Below are positions 45,891-54,735 of a stretch of 64,000 nt of DNA, in pieces. A model generated the notes under the pieces. It saw only the letters and a list, made by a program, of their open reading frames with translations, was not told the origin of the DNA and did not search any database. Position 1 is the stretch's first letter; each line of letters opens with the position of its first letter. The translations under genes were made by a program, and so were the position numbers. Origin of the DNA: Nostoc paludosum FACHB-159 (GTDB lineage: Bacteria; Cyanobacteriota; Cyanobacteriia; Cyanobacteriales; Nostocaceae); the NCBI RefSeq assembly GCF_014698835.1, contig NZ_JACJTU010000002.1:294333-358332 (forward strand), written 5' to 3'.

Positions 45891-46877
45891 TTAGTAATTA
45901 TTCTTTTGTTTGGTCGCTTCTAACAGCTTAACGCTGGCGAAGATAGCATCAATATGAGGTGTGGGAATTTGAGTGAGTTTACCCAATTCTGCCACCGCGC
46001 CGACGATGGCATCTATTTCTGTGGGGCGTCCGGCTTCAATATCTTGTAGCATTGAGGTTTTGTGGGCGCCAACATTTTCTGCACCATTAATTCGCTGTTC
46101 TAAGGTAATGCCAAATTTTATACCCAATTTTTCGGCGATCGCCTGGGCTTCTGTCATCATTTGCCGTGCTAGTTCGCGGGTGAGGGGATAGCGGCAAATA
46201 TCCTCTAAAGTGGCACTAGTTAAGGCGCTAATGGGATTAAAGGCGACATTACCCCATAATTTAATCCAGATTTCCGTGCGAATTTGATTGCGGATTGGTG
46301 CTTTGAATCCTGCTTGTTTGAGAGTTTGGGCTAATAATTGAATGCGATCGCTTTTGCTGCCGTCAATTTCACCCAGAGTAAAGCGATCGCCTTCAATATG
46401 CTTAATTACACCTGGTTCAATTATCTCAGTTGCCGGGTAAACAACACAACCGATAACGCGGTCAACACCGATACCAGCTTCAACAATTCCATCTGGGTCG
46501 ACAGATTGAATGCGTGTTCCTTCATACTCACCGCCGTGATGATGAAAGTACCACCAAGGAATACCATTTTGGGCTGTGATAACTGTTGTGTCAGGGTTGT
46601 AGAGTGTGGAAAGGGAGGGGGCGATCGCTGGAACGCTGTGAGCTTTAACAGTTAAAATTACTACATCTTGTTGTCCCGCTTCCTGAATATTACTAGTTGC
46701 CAAAGCCGGACGAACAACTTGGCTAGAACCGTCCGTCATCACTAGTTTCAGCCCATCTTTTTGAATTGCTTCCAAATGAGAACCACGAGCAATTAGCGTC
46801 ACTGTTTCACCAACCAATGCCAATTTTGCTCCTAAATATCCACCAATCGCACCTGCGCCAACAATACAGATTTTCAT
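45891..46877 (-). CDS. 2-dehydropantoate 2-reductase family (PanE/ApbA)
   Basis: 328 residues. N-terminal Rossmann fold KICIVGAGAIGGYLGAKLA, then VKAHSVPAIA, AQNGIPWWYF and the conserved Lys in RTEIWIKLWGNVAFNP. The C-terminal domain has AGRPTEIDAIVGAVAELG. PanE-type enzymes reduce ketopantoate with NADPH for pantothenate synthesis. Paralogues with other 2-ketoacid substrates exist, and the insert WWYFHHHGGEYEG is unusual, so the substrate is not certain. It converges with the methyltransferase gene. Confidence 0.85.
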   Translation of the reverse strand: MKICIVGAGAIGGYLGAKLALVGETVTLIARGSHLEAIQKDGLKLVMTDGSSQVVRPALATSNIQEAGQQDVVILTVKAHSVPAIAPSLSTLYNPDTTVITAQNGIPWWYFHHHGGEYEGTRIQSVDPDGIVEAGIGVDRVIGCVVYPATEIIEPGVIKHIEGDRFTLGEIDGSKSDRIQLLAQTLKQAGFKAPIRNQIRTEIWIKLWGNVAFNPISALTSATLEDICRYPLTRELARQMMTEAQAIAEKLGIKFGITLEQRINGAENVGAHKTSMLQDIEAGRPTEIDAIVGAVAELGKLTQIPTPHIDAIFASVKLLEATKQKNNY

Positions 46878-47081
46878 ATTTTCAAAAGGATATAAATTAT
46901 AGTTTATTACGATTTTAAATTGAAAAATTCAAAAATCTTATTAGCCGACAAATCTATAGTAAAGTTGCTTTAACTGTAATAACTATCCAAAGCAACTATA
47001 TGAATCCAATTTAATTTTGTAAAAATTACGTATACCTTAACGCAAAGAGCAAGAGCTAACAGACAATTAATCTTTTATTAT

Positions 47082-47109
47082 TATTGCCTATTGCCTATTG
47101 CCTATTGCC
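47082..47109. repeat. STRR: four TATTGCC heptamers
   Basis: Four exact TATTGCC units 33 bp upstream of the CPBP protease. Confidence 0.85.
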
Positions 47110-47141
47110 TACAAATAATTTCACAAAAACAGGAATAATAT

Positions 47142-48068
47142 ATGAACCAAAATTTTCTCGATGCTGCTAAGAAAGGTCAAAATAATTGGTGGCGCTACTT
47201 ACTAGGAGTTTTCCTGATTGTCTTTTCGTATTGGTATATAGGTTCATTCGCTTCAGGGATTTTAGCAACTATTTTATTTTTGGTTTCTAGTGCTGCTAAT
47301 GGAAATGAAGTTTCTAATTTACCGTCTGAATTCCAAAACCAATTAGAGCTTTATTTACAGGCTTCGCAAACTCGTTATTTTGTTATTTATAGTATTCCTG
47401 TTTTGTGTGCATGGCTAGGTATATTTGTAACTATTAATTCGTTGCACAAACGCCAAATAAAAACTCTAATTAGTGCTGATAGCTCTTTTAAGTTTCAGCG
47501 TCTAATATCAGGTTTTCTAGTCTGGTTAATTATTTTAATAGCCTTCACAGGAGTAGATTACCTAATACAACCGCAAGCTTATTCTTGGACTTTTGACTTA
47601 GCCCAGTGGCTTCCCCTTTTTCCCTTAGTTTTAGTGCTTACTCCCATCCAAACCTCCGCCGAAGAATTTTTGTATCGCGGTTATTTACTTCAAGGACTGG
47701 GACTATTATCTCGGCAGCGACTTGTATTAATCCTTGTTACCAGTTTGTTGTTTACGCTGCCACACTTGAGTAACCCAGAAATGCAACGGGGAGAAATATG
47801 GGTGGCATTGCAATACTTTTCATGGGGTGTATTTTTTTCAGCACTTACCCTAAAAGATAATCGCTTAGAACTTTCCTTAGGTGTCCATGCAGCTAATAAT
47901 ATTTTTGCTTTTTTGTTCGTTAATACTAAAGATTCAGTAATTCCGACACCTGCTGTCTTAACTATCAACGATGCTGGAGATCCAAGGTTAGGTTTGGTTG
48001 TTTTCTGGGCAATGATCGCAATATTTTACTACTTCTTCTTTGGTAGAGGAAAACAACACTCTAACTAA
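47142..48068 (+). CDS. CPBP-family intramembrane glutamic protease-like protein
   Basis: 308 residues with about eight membrane helices. The CPBP/Abi signatures are present: SAEEFLYRGYLLQGL (Glu-Glu and Arg), TLPHLSNPEM (His) and LGVHAANNIFAF (His-Asn). The family includes the CAAX prenyl protease Rce1 and bacterial proteins involved in bacteriocin immunity or membrane protein turnover. The substrate is unknown. Upstream is an STRR block, downstream a convergent acyl-CoA ligase. Confidence 0.87.
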   Translation: MNQNFLDAAKKGQNNWWRYLLGVFLIVFSYWYIGSFASGILATILFLVSSAANGNEVSNLPSEFQNQLELYLQASQTRYFVIYSIPVLCAWLGIFVTINSLHKRQIKTLISADSSFKFQRLISGFLVWLIILIAFTGVDYLIQPQAYSWTFDLAQWLPLFPLVLVLTPIQTSAEEFLYRGYLLQGLGLLSRQRLVLILVTSLLFTLPHLSNPEMQRGEIWVALQYFSWGVFFSALTLKDNRLELSLGVHAANNIFAFLFVNTKDSVIPTPAVLTINDAGDPRLGLVVFWAMIAIFYYFFFGRGKQHSN

Positions 48069-48187
48069 AACAGATTTTAGATTACCTCCACCAAATTTCT
48101 AATTCAAAGCCTTACTTTCCGAGTTCACAACTCGACACTCCCTTCTCTCCCCACCTCCCCATCCCTCCATCCCCCACTCTCTACTCT

Positions 48188-49720
48188 CTACTCCCCAATA
48201 CTAAGCAGCTTCGCCATTGCCAAGCGTTGTAATTTCCCAGTGGCACCACGGGGTAATTGCTCTAAAATGTGAATTTGCTTGGGCACTTTGAAATTTGCCA
48301 GCATAGTTGAACAGTGAGCTAAAAGTTCTTTTTCGCTAGCTTCTGCTTTCAGAACAACAGCTGCGTGAATATCTTCTCCTAAAGATTTGTGGGGGACGGC
48401 AAATGCTAGGGCTTCGGCGACGGCGGGATGGCGCAGCAAAATATCATCTACTTCTAAAGGAGAAATTTTTTCTCCACCCCGGTTAATCAATTCTTTTATC
48501 CGTCCAGTCAGGCGCAGATAGCCATCTTCATCGATTGTGCCTTGATCCCCTGTGCGGAACCAACCATTTACAAAAGCAGTGGCGTTGGCTTCTGGGTTAT
48601 TTTCGTAGCCGTCAATGACATTTGGCGCTTTTACCACCACCTCGCCCAAACTTCCTTGGGGTAGCAAGTTACCTTCCGAGTCCATAATGCCGACTTCCAC
48701 GCCGAAGCCATAACCGACAGTACCCGGTTTGCGGACTTTTGGTGGTAAAGGATTGGTAGTCATTAAGTGAGATGCTTCAGTCATACTGTAAGATTCCACC
48801 ACAGGAGCATCGAGAGTTGTTTCTAGTTGTTCGATGATAATTGGGGGCAAAGAAGCACTACTAGAGCGAATAAAACGGAAGGGATTTGCTTTGACAATTT
48901 CTGTATTGCGGCTAGCGCGTGCCAAAATTGTCTGGTGCATAGTTGGCGCTGCCGAGTACCAGGTAGGTTTGTAAGTTTCTACCAGTTTCCAAAACTCTAG
49001 AGCATTAAAACCATTGGGGCAAACTAGCGTACCGCCAGATCCCAGAGTTGCCAACAAACAGCCTACCAAACCATGAACGTGGAATAAGGGCATTAAGCAA
49101 AGTGTAGTGTCAGCTGCGGTGAGCGAATAAGCACCAATGATGTTGTTAGCAGAAGCAATGAGATTGCGATGACGAATTGGCACCCGCTTGGGACGACTGG
49201 TGGTGCCGCTGGTGTGGAGAATCATCGCTATATCGTCAGATGAAGGGGAGGTGGGGAGGTGGGGAGATGAGGGAGAAAGATTGCTACCTTGTCCTGTTTC
49301 CATGCCCAATGCCCCATGCCTCAATTCAAAACTCAAAGTACCGTCAGTATTGACCTTAGCATTAATCAACATCATGTCGGGAGTGAGGGCAGCAATGGCC
49401 GCTTCTGGTTCATCAGACAGAGTAATCAGTGCTTTTGCCTGGGTATCTGCATAGTAGAAGGCAAATTCATCTTGTTTGTATTTGGGATTTAAAGGTGCGG
49501 CGGTACCAGATAAAGCAGCAGCCAGAAAAGTAATTGCCATTGGCGAACCATTATTCATGGCAATGGCAATGCGTTCTCCGGGTTTGAGTCCAAAGCTGTG
49601 GAGTTGAGATACTAGCCCAGTAATATTTTCGCGCAATTGCTTATAAGTTAGCGATCGCCCCTCAGGCGTAACCAAGGCTAGATGATTGTCTTCCCCTGCT
49701 AAAAGCTCAAATAAATTCAT
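48188..49720 (-). CDS. Acyl-CoA synthetase, AAE3/Pcs60-like, with in-frame repeat insert
   Basis: 510 residues of the AMP-forming ligase family. The ATP loop reads ILHTSGTTSRPKRVPIRHRN; the GTTS form, instead of GTTG, is typical of the AAE3/oxalate-CoA ligase branch. Later motifs are YSMTEASHLM, GYGFGVEVG, WFRTGDQGTIDEDGYL and GATGKLQR (catalytic Lys in GK). So an oxalate or other short-acid substrate is possible. Residues about 130-160 read HGALGMETGQGSNLSPSSP and HLPTSPSSDD; these are encoded by STRR DNA (plus 49236-49321) and look like an in-frame repeat insertion. Confidence 0.85.
   Translation of the reverse strand: MNLFELLAGEDNHLALVTPEGRSLTYKQLRENITGLVSQLHSFGLKPGERIAIAMNNGSPMAITFLAAALSGTAAPLNPKYKQDEFAFYYADTQAKALITLSDEPEAAIAALTPDMMLINAKVNTDGTLSFELRHGALGMETGQGSNLSPSSPHLPTSPSSDDIAMILHTSGTTSRPKRVPIRHRNLIASANNIIGAYSLTAADTTLCLMPLFHVHGLVGCLLATLGSGGTLVCPNGFNALEFWKLVETYKPTWYSAAPTMHQTILARASRNTEIVKANPFRFIRSSSASLPPIIIEQLETTLDAPVVESYSMTEASHLMTTNPLPPKVRKPGTVGYGFGVEVGIMDSEGNLLPQGSLGEVVVKAPNVIDGYENNPEANATAFVNGWFRTGDQGTIDEDGYLRLTGRIKELINRGGEKISPLEVDDILLRHPAVAEALAFAVPHKSLGEDIHAAVVLKAEASEKELLAHCSTMLANFKVPKQIHILEQLPRGATGKLQRLAMAKLLSIGE
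49236..49321. repeat. STRR-type insert inside the acyl-CoA ligase
   Basis: GGGGAGGTGGGGAGGTGGGG and CCATGCCCAATGCCCCATGC units in coding sequence, in frame with the ligase. Confidence 0.75.
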
Positions 49721-49739
49721 TGCAAAACCTCTAAAAAGT

Positions 49740-49870
49740 ATTGGGAATTAGACATTGGGCATTAGGCAAACAGGGCATGGGGAAAGTGAAAGGGGTAAGG
49801 GGAAAAGCAAAAAGATTAAATTTATTCCTTTTCCCTTTTCCCTTTAACCTTTTCCCCTGCCTCCTGCCTC
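49740..49870. repeat. Palindromic dispersed repeat before the BMP lipoprotein
   Basis: AAAGGGGTAAGGGGAAAAGC pairs with CCTTTTCCCTTTTCCC around ATTAAATTTATT. The same inner core occurs at 29110-29180 and a similar one in the element at 59223. Confidence 0.65.
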
Positions 49871-49969
49871 CTCTCCCCACTCCTCAAGGTAAAATTAACT
49901 AAACGTTGTGTCTGTCGCTACTAAAAATCAGAAAAAACTTTTTCAGCAGTTCAACCAATATCGATAAAT

Positions 49970-51127
49970 ATGGATCGTCGGAAATTTCTCAACTATGTTA
50001 CTTTAGCAGGATCTAGCTTTGCCTTAACTAGTTGTATTCAAGGCAGAAATTCCAATTCATCAGGTGAAGTATCTCCTGTAGCATCACCTGTGGTTGTAAA
50101 TGAACCTCTGAAAGTGGGATTTGTTTATATAGGGCCTGTGGGCGATTTTGGGTGGACTTATGCTCATGATTTAGGTCGCAGACACATGGAAGCCAATCTT
50201 CAAGATAAGGTAAAAACTACCTTTGTGGAAAATGTGAATGAAGGCGCTGATGCTGAAAGAGTAATCCGCCAATTAGCATTAGATGGTAACAAATTAATTT
50301 TCACAACTTCCTTTGGCTACATGAACCCAACAATTAAAGTTGCCAAAGAGTTTCCTGATATTTTCTTTGAACACTGTACGGGTTACAAACGTGCTGCTAA
50401 TGTTGGCACTTATTTAGGACGTTTTGAAGAACCGCGTTATTTAACCGGCATGATTGCTGGCAAAATGACAAAATCAAATGTAATTGGTTTTATTGGAGCA
50501 TACGCGATTCCGGAAGTAATTCGTGGAATCAGTGCATTTGCTCAAGGAATGCGGTTAACAAATCCCCAGGCAAAAGTTAAGGTACTTTGGGCGCAAACTT
50601 GGTACGATCCAGCTAAAGAGAGAGAAGCGGCTCAAGCATTGTTTAATTTAGGTGCGGATGTGCTGACTCAGCATACCGATTCTGGTGCTGTTGTACAATT
50701 TGCTGAGGAAAAAGGGATTTATGCTTTTGGCTATAACACAGATATGAGCAAGTTTGGTCAAAAAGCTCATTTGACATCAGCTATTAATAAATGGGGCAAA
50801 TTCTATACAGATAGAGCTTTGGCTGTAATGACTAATACTTGGAAATCTCAAGAAGTTTGGGATGGTATTGGTCAAGAAATGGTGGATATTTCTCCGATGA
50901 ATCAAGTGATTCCGGCTGATGTACAACAATTAATAAACACCAAGCGTGATGAATTTATTCAAGGTACTGCACATCCTTTTGACGGCCCAGTGAAAGACCA
51001 AAAAGGTGTAGTACGAGTGCCAAAAGGCAAGGTATTAGATGATAAGCAACAACTGGCAATGGATTGGTATGTTGAAGGAATTGAAGGGTCAATTCCTAAA
51101 CAACAATCTTATACCAATTCTTCGTGA
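49970..51127 (+). CDS. BMP-family ABC transporter lipoprotein (nucleoside/purine-binding type)
   Basis: 385 residues. The N-terminus has a twin-arginine-like DRRKFL and a lipobox (ALTSC, Cys about residue 22), so it is an exported lipoprotein. The binding fold has LKVGFVYIGPVGDFGWTYAH, EGADAERVIRQLAL, FEHCTGYKR, IGAYAIPEVIRGISAF and VLTQHTDSGAVVQFAEEKGI, typical of the BMP family that binds nucleosides. The last codons (SYTNSS, then TGA) lie within the dispersed ATACCAATT-type element at 51109, so the C-terminus was set by that insertion. The matching ATPase is at 59455; permeases are not in view. Confidence 0.88.
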   Translation: MDRRKFLNYVTLAGSSFALTSCIQGRNSNSSGEVSPVASPVVVNEPLKVGFVYIGPVGDFGWTYAHDLGRRHMEANLQDKVKTTFVENVNEGADAERVIRQLALDGNKLIFTTSFGYMNPTIKVAKEFPDIFFEHCTGYKRAANVGTYLGRFEEPRYLTGMIAGKMTKSNVIGFIGAYAIPEVIRGISAFAQGMRLTNPQAKVKVLWAQTWYDPAKEREAAQALFNLGADVLTQHTDSGAVVQFAEEKGIYAFGYNTDMSKFGQKAHLTSAINKWGKFYTDRALAVMTNTWKSQEVWDGIGQEMVDISPMNQVIPADVQQLINTKRDEFIQGTAHPFDGPVKDQKGVVRVPKGKVLDDKQQLAMDWYVEGIEGSIPKQQSYTNSS

Positions 51128-51235
51128 AGCTGCATAGAATTTTACCCCTCCCCAACCCTCCCCTTGGCAAGGGGAGGGTGCGCGCTAGCGCGGGTGGGGT
51201 ATTTATATGCGTCTTCATATTAAATTGGTATTAGC
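51109..51235. repeat. ATACCAATT-type dispersed palindromic element (undisturbed copy)
   Basis: It starts CTTATACCAATTCTTCGTGA and ends TTAAATTGGTATTAG. Its core CCCCTCCCCAACCCTCCCC, TTGGCAAGGGGAGGG and GCGCGCTAGCGCGGGTGGGG corresponds to the outer element at 58811 without the later insertions. It contributes the stop codon of the BMP lipoprotein gene. Confidence 0.8.
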
Positions 51236-51246
51236 GTTATGGTTTC

Positions 51247-51465
51247 TTATTGAAACGCTTGTTCTAGTTGTTCAGAAGTTAGAGATTTAATTAAACTTAA
51301 AGGTAGTGGTTGCTGACTAATTGTATTAGCGTAATCTGTACTCAAATATGACAAGTAACTTGGTTGTTCGGCAATATAACTTTCAAAAAAGGGAACACTC
51401 AAAACTTTAAGATAACGATGTGCAATGGCTTGACCAGAACCAATTACTTGCGTAGGTATAGGCAT
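51247..51465 (-). CDS. Small hypothetical protein
   Basis: 72 residues from ATG 51465, soluble, Gln/Leu/Ser-rich, ending LIKSLTSEQLEQAFQ. No signal peptide or known motif. It may be a remnant of a longer gene or a real small protein. It lies 58 bp after the next gene upstream on the same strand (51524). Confidence 0.4.
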   Translation of the reverse strand: MPIPTQVIGSGQAIAHRYLKVLSVPFFESYIAEQPSYLSYLSTDYANTISQQPLPLSLIKSLTSEQLEQAFQ

Positions 51466-51523
51466 ACTTGAATTTGACGCGATCGCCCCGCTAACTCCTG
51501 TAAAATATTACTTTGCCAATACC

Positions 51524-51943
51524 TTATTTTTTCTCGGCGCAACCTTCTAAAACCTTATTTCCGAGGATAAAAATTGCCGAGTAAGGATACTCTTTATCTG
51601 ACATACCGTCGCTACAGGCATCAACTTTTTTGATGATTAAGATATTGTTGCCTTTGCCCTGAAGTCGGTAGACTCGCACCAAATCTGCGGGACGCGCCTC
51701 TGCTTTTAAGGGTGCAATATAGGAGAAAGTTTGCTTTTGCACATCGGGTGAAGAGTAGACAATTCCCCTCTTACTCACAAGAACGCTCCAAAACGGTTCT
51801 GTACCTCTAGCGATGAATTCTTCACTTTTAGTAGTTTGTGCAATTTTCCTATTAATCAAGAATTCATTAGCAGTACTGGGGCTGTTAGCTAATAAACTAG
51901 CACCAAATCCAAGCAAAGCAACACAACAGATGAAATTTTTCAT
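51524..51943 (-). CDS. COG3650-like secreted protein
   Basis: 139 residues with a signal peptide (FICCVALLGFGASLLANSPSTA). The mature part has ARGTEPFWSVLV and, near the end, VDACSDGMSDKEYPYSAIF with KVLEGCAEKK. The EPFW motif and the two-Cys block C-x-DGMSD...GCA are typical of a small periplasmic family seen in COG3650-type proteins of unknown function. The two Cys probably form a disulfide. Confidence 0.68.
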   Translation of the reverse strand: MKNFICCVALLGFGASLLANSPSTANEFLINRKIAQTTKSEEFIARGTEPFWSVLVSKRGIVYSSPDVQKQTFSYIAPLKAEARPADLVRVYRLQGKGNNILIIKKVDACSDGMSDKEYPYSAIFILGNKVLEGCAEKK

Positions 51944-52133
51944 GTATCGAGTACAACTAATCCTACTAGTAGTCTATCAAGCGGAGTTTGAATGGTAAAA
52001 GAACGAACCGCGAAGGACGCATTCGCGCAGTGTCTCGTTAGAGAAGAACGCAAACGAAGAAGGGAAAAAAGAAATAAAAATTTGTCTTACTATGCAAAGT
52101 TGTCTTGATAGACCACTAGAGGTGGAGATTATT

Positions 52134-52646
52134 TTAAGCACTAGTTGGCTCTACATACCCTTGAATATTTTCTGGCTCAAAAGACCGTAGGATACGCGTA
52201 GCTTGGCGAGTTAACTCCTCTGTTCCTCTAACCACTATTAAATACTTGCCTGCATCTAAACGATTGCGATATGTCAAAGCATCGCCACTACCTACGGTTA
52301 AACCAACTGCACCACCAACGAAATAAGCACCTAAAACACCAGAAGCTGCTCCTAAAAGTCCACCAATAATATGATTGCCGATATCAGCGATCGCTAAAAT
52401 TTTAATGCCAGTTAGATAATTAAACGCATAACCGGCAATAAATCCAAAAGGTATTAGCCAGTATATTAATCGCTTTGCTCCTTTGGCAGCTTGTTGATTC
52501 GGGTCGATGAGGTTGTAATGATCAGCACTTTTATAGCCACTTCCCAAAATATCTACTTGGTTTGGAGATAAACCTTCCTTTGTTAACGCAGAATAAGCTG
52601 CTTCTGCTTGTGACTTATCTGGTAAAACCGCAATCAGGTAATTCAT
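52134..52646 (-). CDS. Hypothetical stress-protein-like membrane protein
   Basis: 170 residues from ATG 52646; an in-frame ATG at 52688 is less likely. The N-terminal 50 residues (NYLIAVLPDKSQAEAAYSAL and KEGLSPNQVDILGSG) resemble the small alpha/beta domain of general stress protein 17M-type proteins. Two Gly-rich hydrophobic helices follow (IGGLLGAASGVLGAYFVGGA), then RLDAGKYLIVVRG. The function is unknown; membrane association is likely. Confidence 0.65.
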   Translation of the reverse strand: MNYLIAVLPDKSQAEAAYSALTKEGLSPNQVDILGSGYKSADHYNLIDPNQQAAKGAKRLIYWLIPFGFIAGYAFNYLTGIKILAIADIGNHIIGGLLGAASGVLGAYFVGGAVGLTVGSGDALTYRNRLDAGKYLIVVRGTEELTRQATRILRSFEPENIQGYVEPTSA

Positions 52647-53413
52647 AGGGCAAAATCCAACTATATTGTTTGCAAAACTTCTATTCAAAATCAGCTATCT
52701 TCTAATAGCAATTCAAAATTAGCAAAGCCATATCCAGAAGGGTTTTTGAGTTGGGATGTGTTCCTGAATTTTAGATAATTTGTATAATTGAGTTACTGAT
52801 TTTCAATTTATTCTATTCATGGGTTATGCACAATTAATGAAATAACCTAGACGCAAAACGGCTTGCCGCAGGCTACCGCAGAGGACGCAGAAGGCATAGA
52901 GAAATAAGAGTTTCAGAGAGTTTGTGGCTAAGTCCTATTATTTATTATTTCATATATATATGAAAATATTACAAAACAAGTTAGCATTTTCAAACTGGAA
53001 AATTTAAATTGCACGCACACAAGAACTAGGACACCAAACCTCAAGCAATAAAACATCTTTCTAGAGAACCACTTGAAAGAAATACTTTTAATACTTTAGA
53101 AGTAACTCTCTGTTTATTTATTATTGTACTTTTGATAGAAGTGGCGGCTAAAAATATATTTTATCTTTCTTAAAGATTACTTTAAATCAATATAATTCCG
53201 GACTAATGTCCCAAAATTTAGTATGAATTTGAATCAGATTTGCAGATGAAAAAATGGGTTTAAGACCCAGACTAAATGGAAGATTTACGAGTCTATCAGT
53301 ATTTTGAATTTTGAATTGCTATTACCTCGCTTTCAGCCTGATAATTTTGTGACTACTAGGCCGATCGCTGACTAATTCTAGTTGTTGTGCTTAGGCAGTT
53401 GGAGGGTAAGTCA
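52647..53413. other. Intergenic region with a degenerate miniature element
   Basis: Apart from the element at 52841-52940 it is AT-rich with no supported gene. It holds the promoters of the stress-like protein (minus) and the RND operon (plus). Confidence 0.55.
52841..52940. mobile_element. Degenerate copy of the AGGACTTACGCA miniature element
   Basis: It shares ACGCAAAACGGCTTGCCGCA, GGCTACCGCAGAGG and the end GGCTAAGTCCT with the element at 45773-45888, but the left inverted end is eroded. Confidence 0.65.
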
Positions 53414-53416
53414 TTG
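53401..53416 (+). promoter_or_regulatory. Ribosome binding site favouring a TTG start
   Basis: GGAGG (53401-53405) lies 8 nt before TTG 53414. The alternative GTG at 53387 has no purine-rich site before it. Confidence 0.6.
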
Positions 53417-54718
53417 GAAACTTCTAAAATTAATAATTCTCTAGGAAAGCTTTCAGGAAAACAAGGGTTATTGGTAGGTTTGGGGTTGGGTCTGGTCTTA
53501 GCTATTGGCGGGATGGCTGTGTTTTCGCGTTTTGGAACTCAGCAATCAGCTACCCCCACTCAAAATGCTCCCGCAGCAAATGGTAAAAACTCGGCATTGC
53601 CGGTGAAAGTCCAGCAAATTGGTACTACCACCACCGAACAAACTTCAGATTTTGTCGGAAGTCTAGAAGCGCAGCAAAAAGTCACGCTACAGCCGCAAAC
53701 TCAAGGGCGAATTGAAGCGATTCTCGTGTCTAGCGGTCAGCGAGTCCAGAAGGGAACACCGATCGCATCTTTGAGTTTAGATCAGACTCAGGCAAATGTG
53801 GCTAGTTCCATCGCAGCTGTCAATGCAGCGCAAGCGGGGTTAAAAACGGCTCAAGCACAACTGCAACAAGCCCAAGCGGAGCGTACTAAGGAAACTGCAA
53901 ACGTCCAACTTCAGCAGACACAATTCAATCGTACCCAACAATTAGTTAGCGAAGGCGCCCAAGCCAGGCAACAATTAGATTTAGCCAGAAATAATTTACA
54001 AGCTGCGATCGCTGATTTACAAGCCGCAGAAAAAGAAGTTGCCGCGGCTAATGCAGCAGTGCGGCAAGCACAGGCCAATATACGCGAAGCCCAAGCAGGT
54101 ACGGCTGCTGCCCAAGTCAATGTTAACCTCAAACGAGTAGTAGCCCCCATCGCTGGCATAGTCGGTGAATTTCCTGTAAAAGTTGGAGATTACGTCAACA
54201 CCGGACAAACAATTACCACAATTACCCAAAACGATGCATTGGATTTAAATCTTTCTGTACCCTCAAATCGATTGCAGCAACTGAGAGTTGGATTGCCGGT
54301 GCAGCTGCTCAATCCCACCACCCAACAAGTAATAGGCACCGGTGCGATTAACTATATTTCTCCAACGGTAAGTTCTAACCAGCAATCGATTTTAAGTAAA
54401 GCACGCTTTAGCAATTCCCAAGGGCGATTGCGGGATGGGCAATACGTTCAAGCTCGAATAATTTGGAACCGACAACCGGGTGTATTAATTCCTACCGTTG
54501 CCATTTCTCGCATTGGCGGACAAAGTTTTGTCTTCGTCACAGAAAACAAAACTGTCAACGGCAAACCGCAGCAAATTGTACATCAGCGTTTAGTGCGTCT
54601 GGGTGAGATTCAAGGAACAAATTATCAAGTCCTCGACGGACTCAAACCCGGCGAAACCATAGTCACCTCTGGCATTCTCAAACTTAGAGAAGGCACACCC
54701 ATTCAACCGCAATCCTAA
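53414..54718 (+). CDS. RND efflux periplasmic adaptor (HlyD/AcrA-like)
   Basis: 434 residues from TTG 53414, or 443 from GTG 53387. An N-terminal membrane anchor (GLLVGLGLGLVLAIGGMAVF), a lipoyl/beta-barrel domain (VTLQPQTQGRIEAILVSSGQ), and a long Ala/Gln-rich coiled coil (about 95-210: AGLKTAQAQLQQAQAERTKE and AAVRQAQANIREAQAG). Then comes VVAPIAGIVGEFPVKVGDYV. It links the inner-membrane RND pump to an outer-membrane channel. It is followed 17 bp later by the RND permease and is its partner. Confidence 0.9.
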   Translation: METSKINNSLGKLSGKQGLLVGLGLGLVLAIGGMAVFSRFGTQQSATPTQNAPAANGKNSALPVKVQQIGTTTTEQTSDFVGSLEAQQKVTLQPQTQGRIEAILVSSGQRVQKGTPIASLSLDQTQANVASSIAAVNAAQAGLKTAQAQLQQAQAERTKETANVQLQQTQFNRTQQLVSEGAQARQQLDLARNNLQAAIADLQAAEKEVAAANAAVRQAQANIREAQAGTAAAQVNVNLKRVVAPIAGIVGEFPVKVGDYVNTGQTITTITQNDALDLNLSVPSNRLQQLRVGLPVQLLNPTTQQVIGTGAINYISPTVSSNQQSILSKARFSNSQGRLRDGQYVQARIIWNRQPGVLIPTVAISRIGGQSFVFVTENKTVNGKPQQIVHQRLVRLGEIQGTNYQVLDGLKPGETIVTSGILKLREGTPIQPQS

Positions 54719-54735
54719 ATCTAGGACACTCGCTC

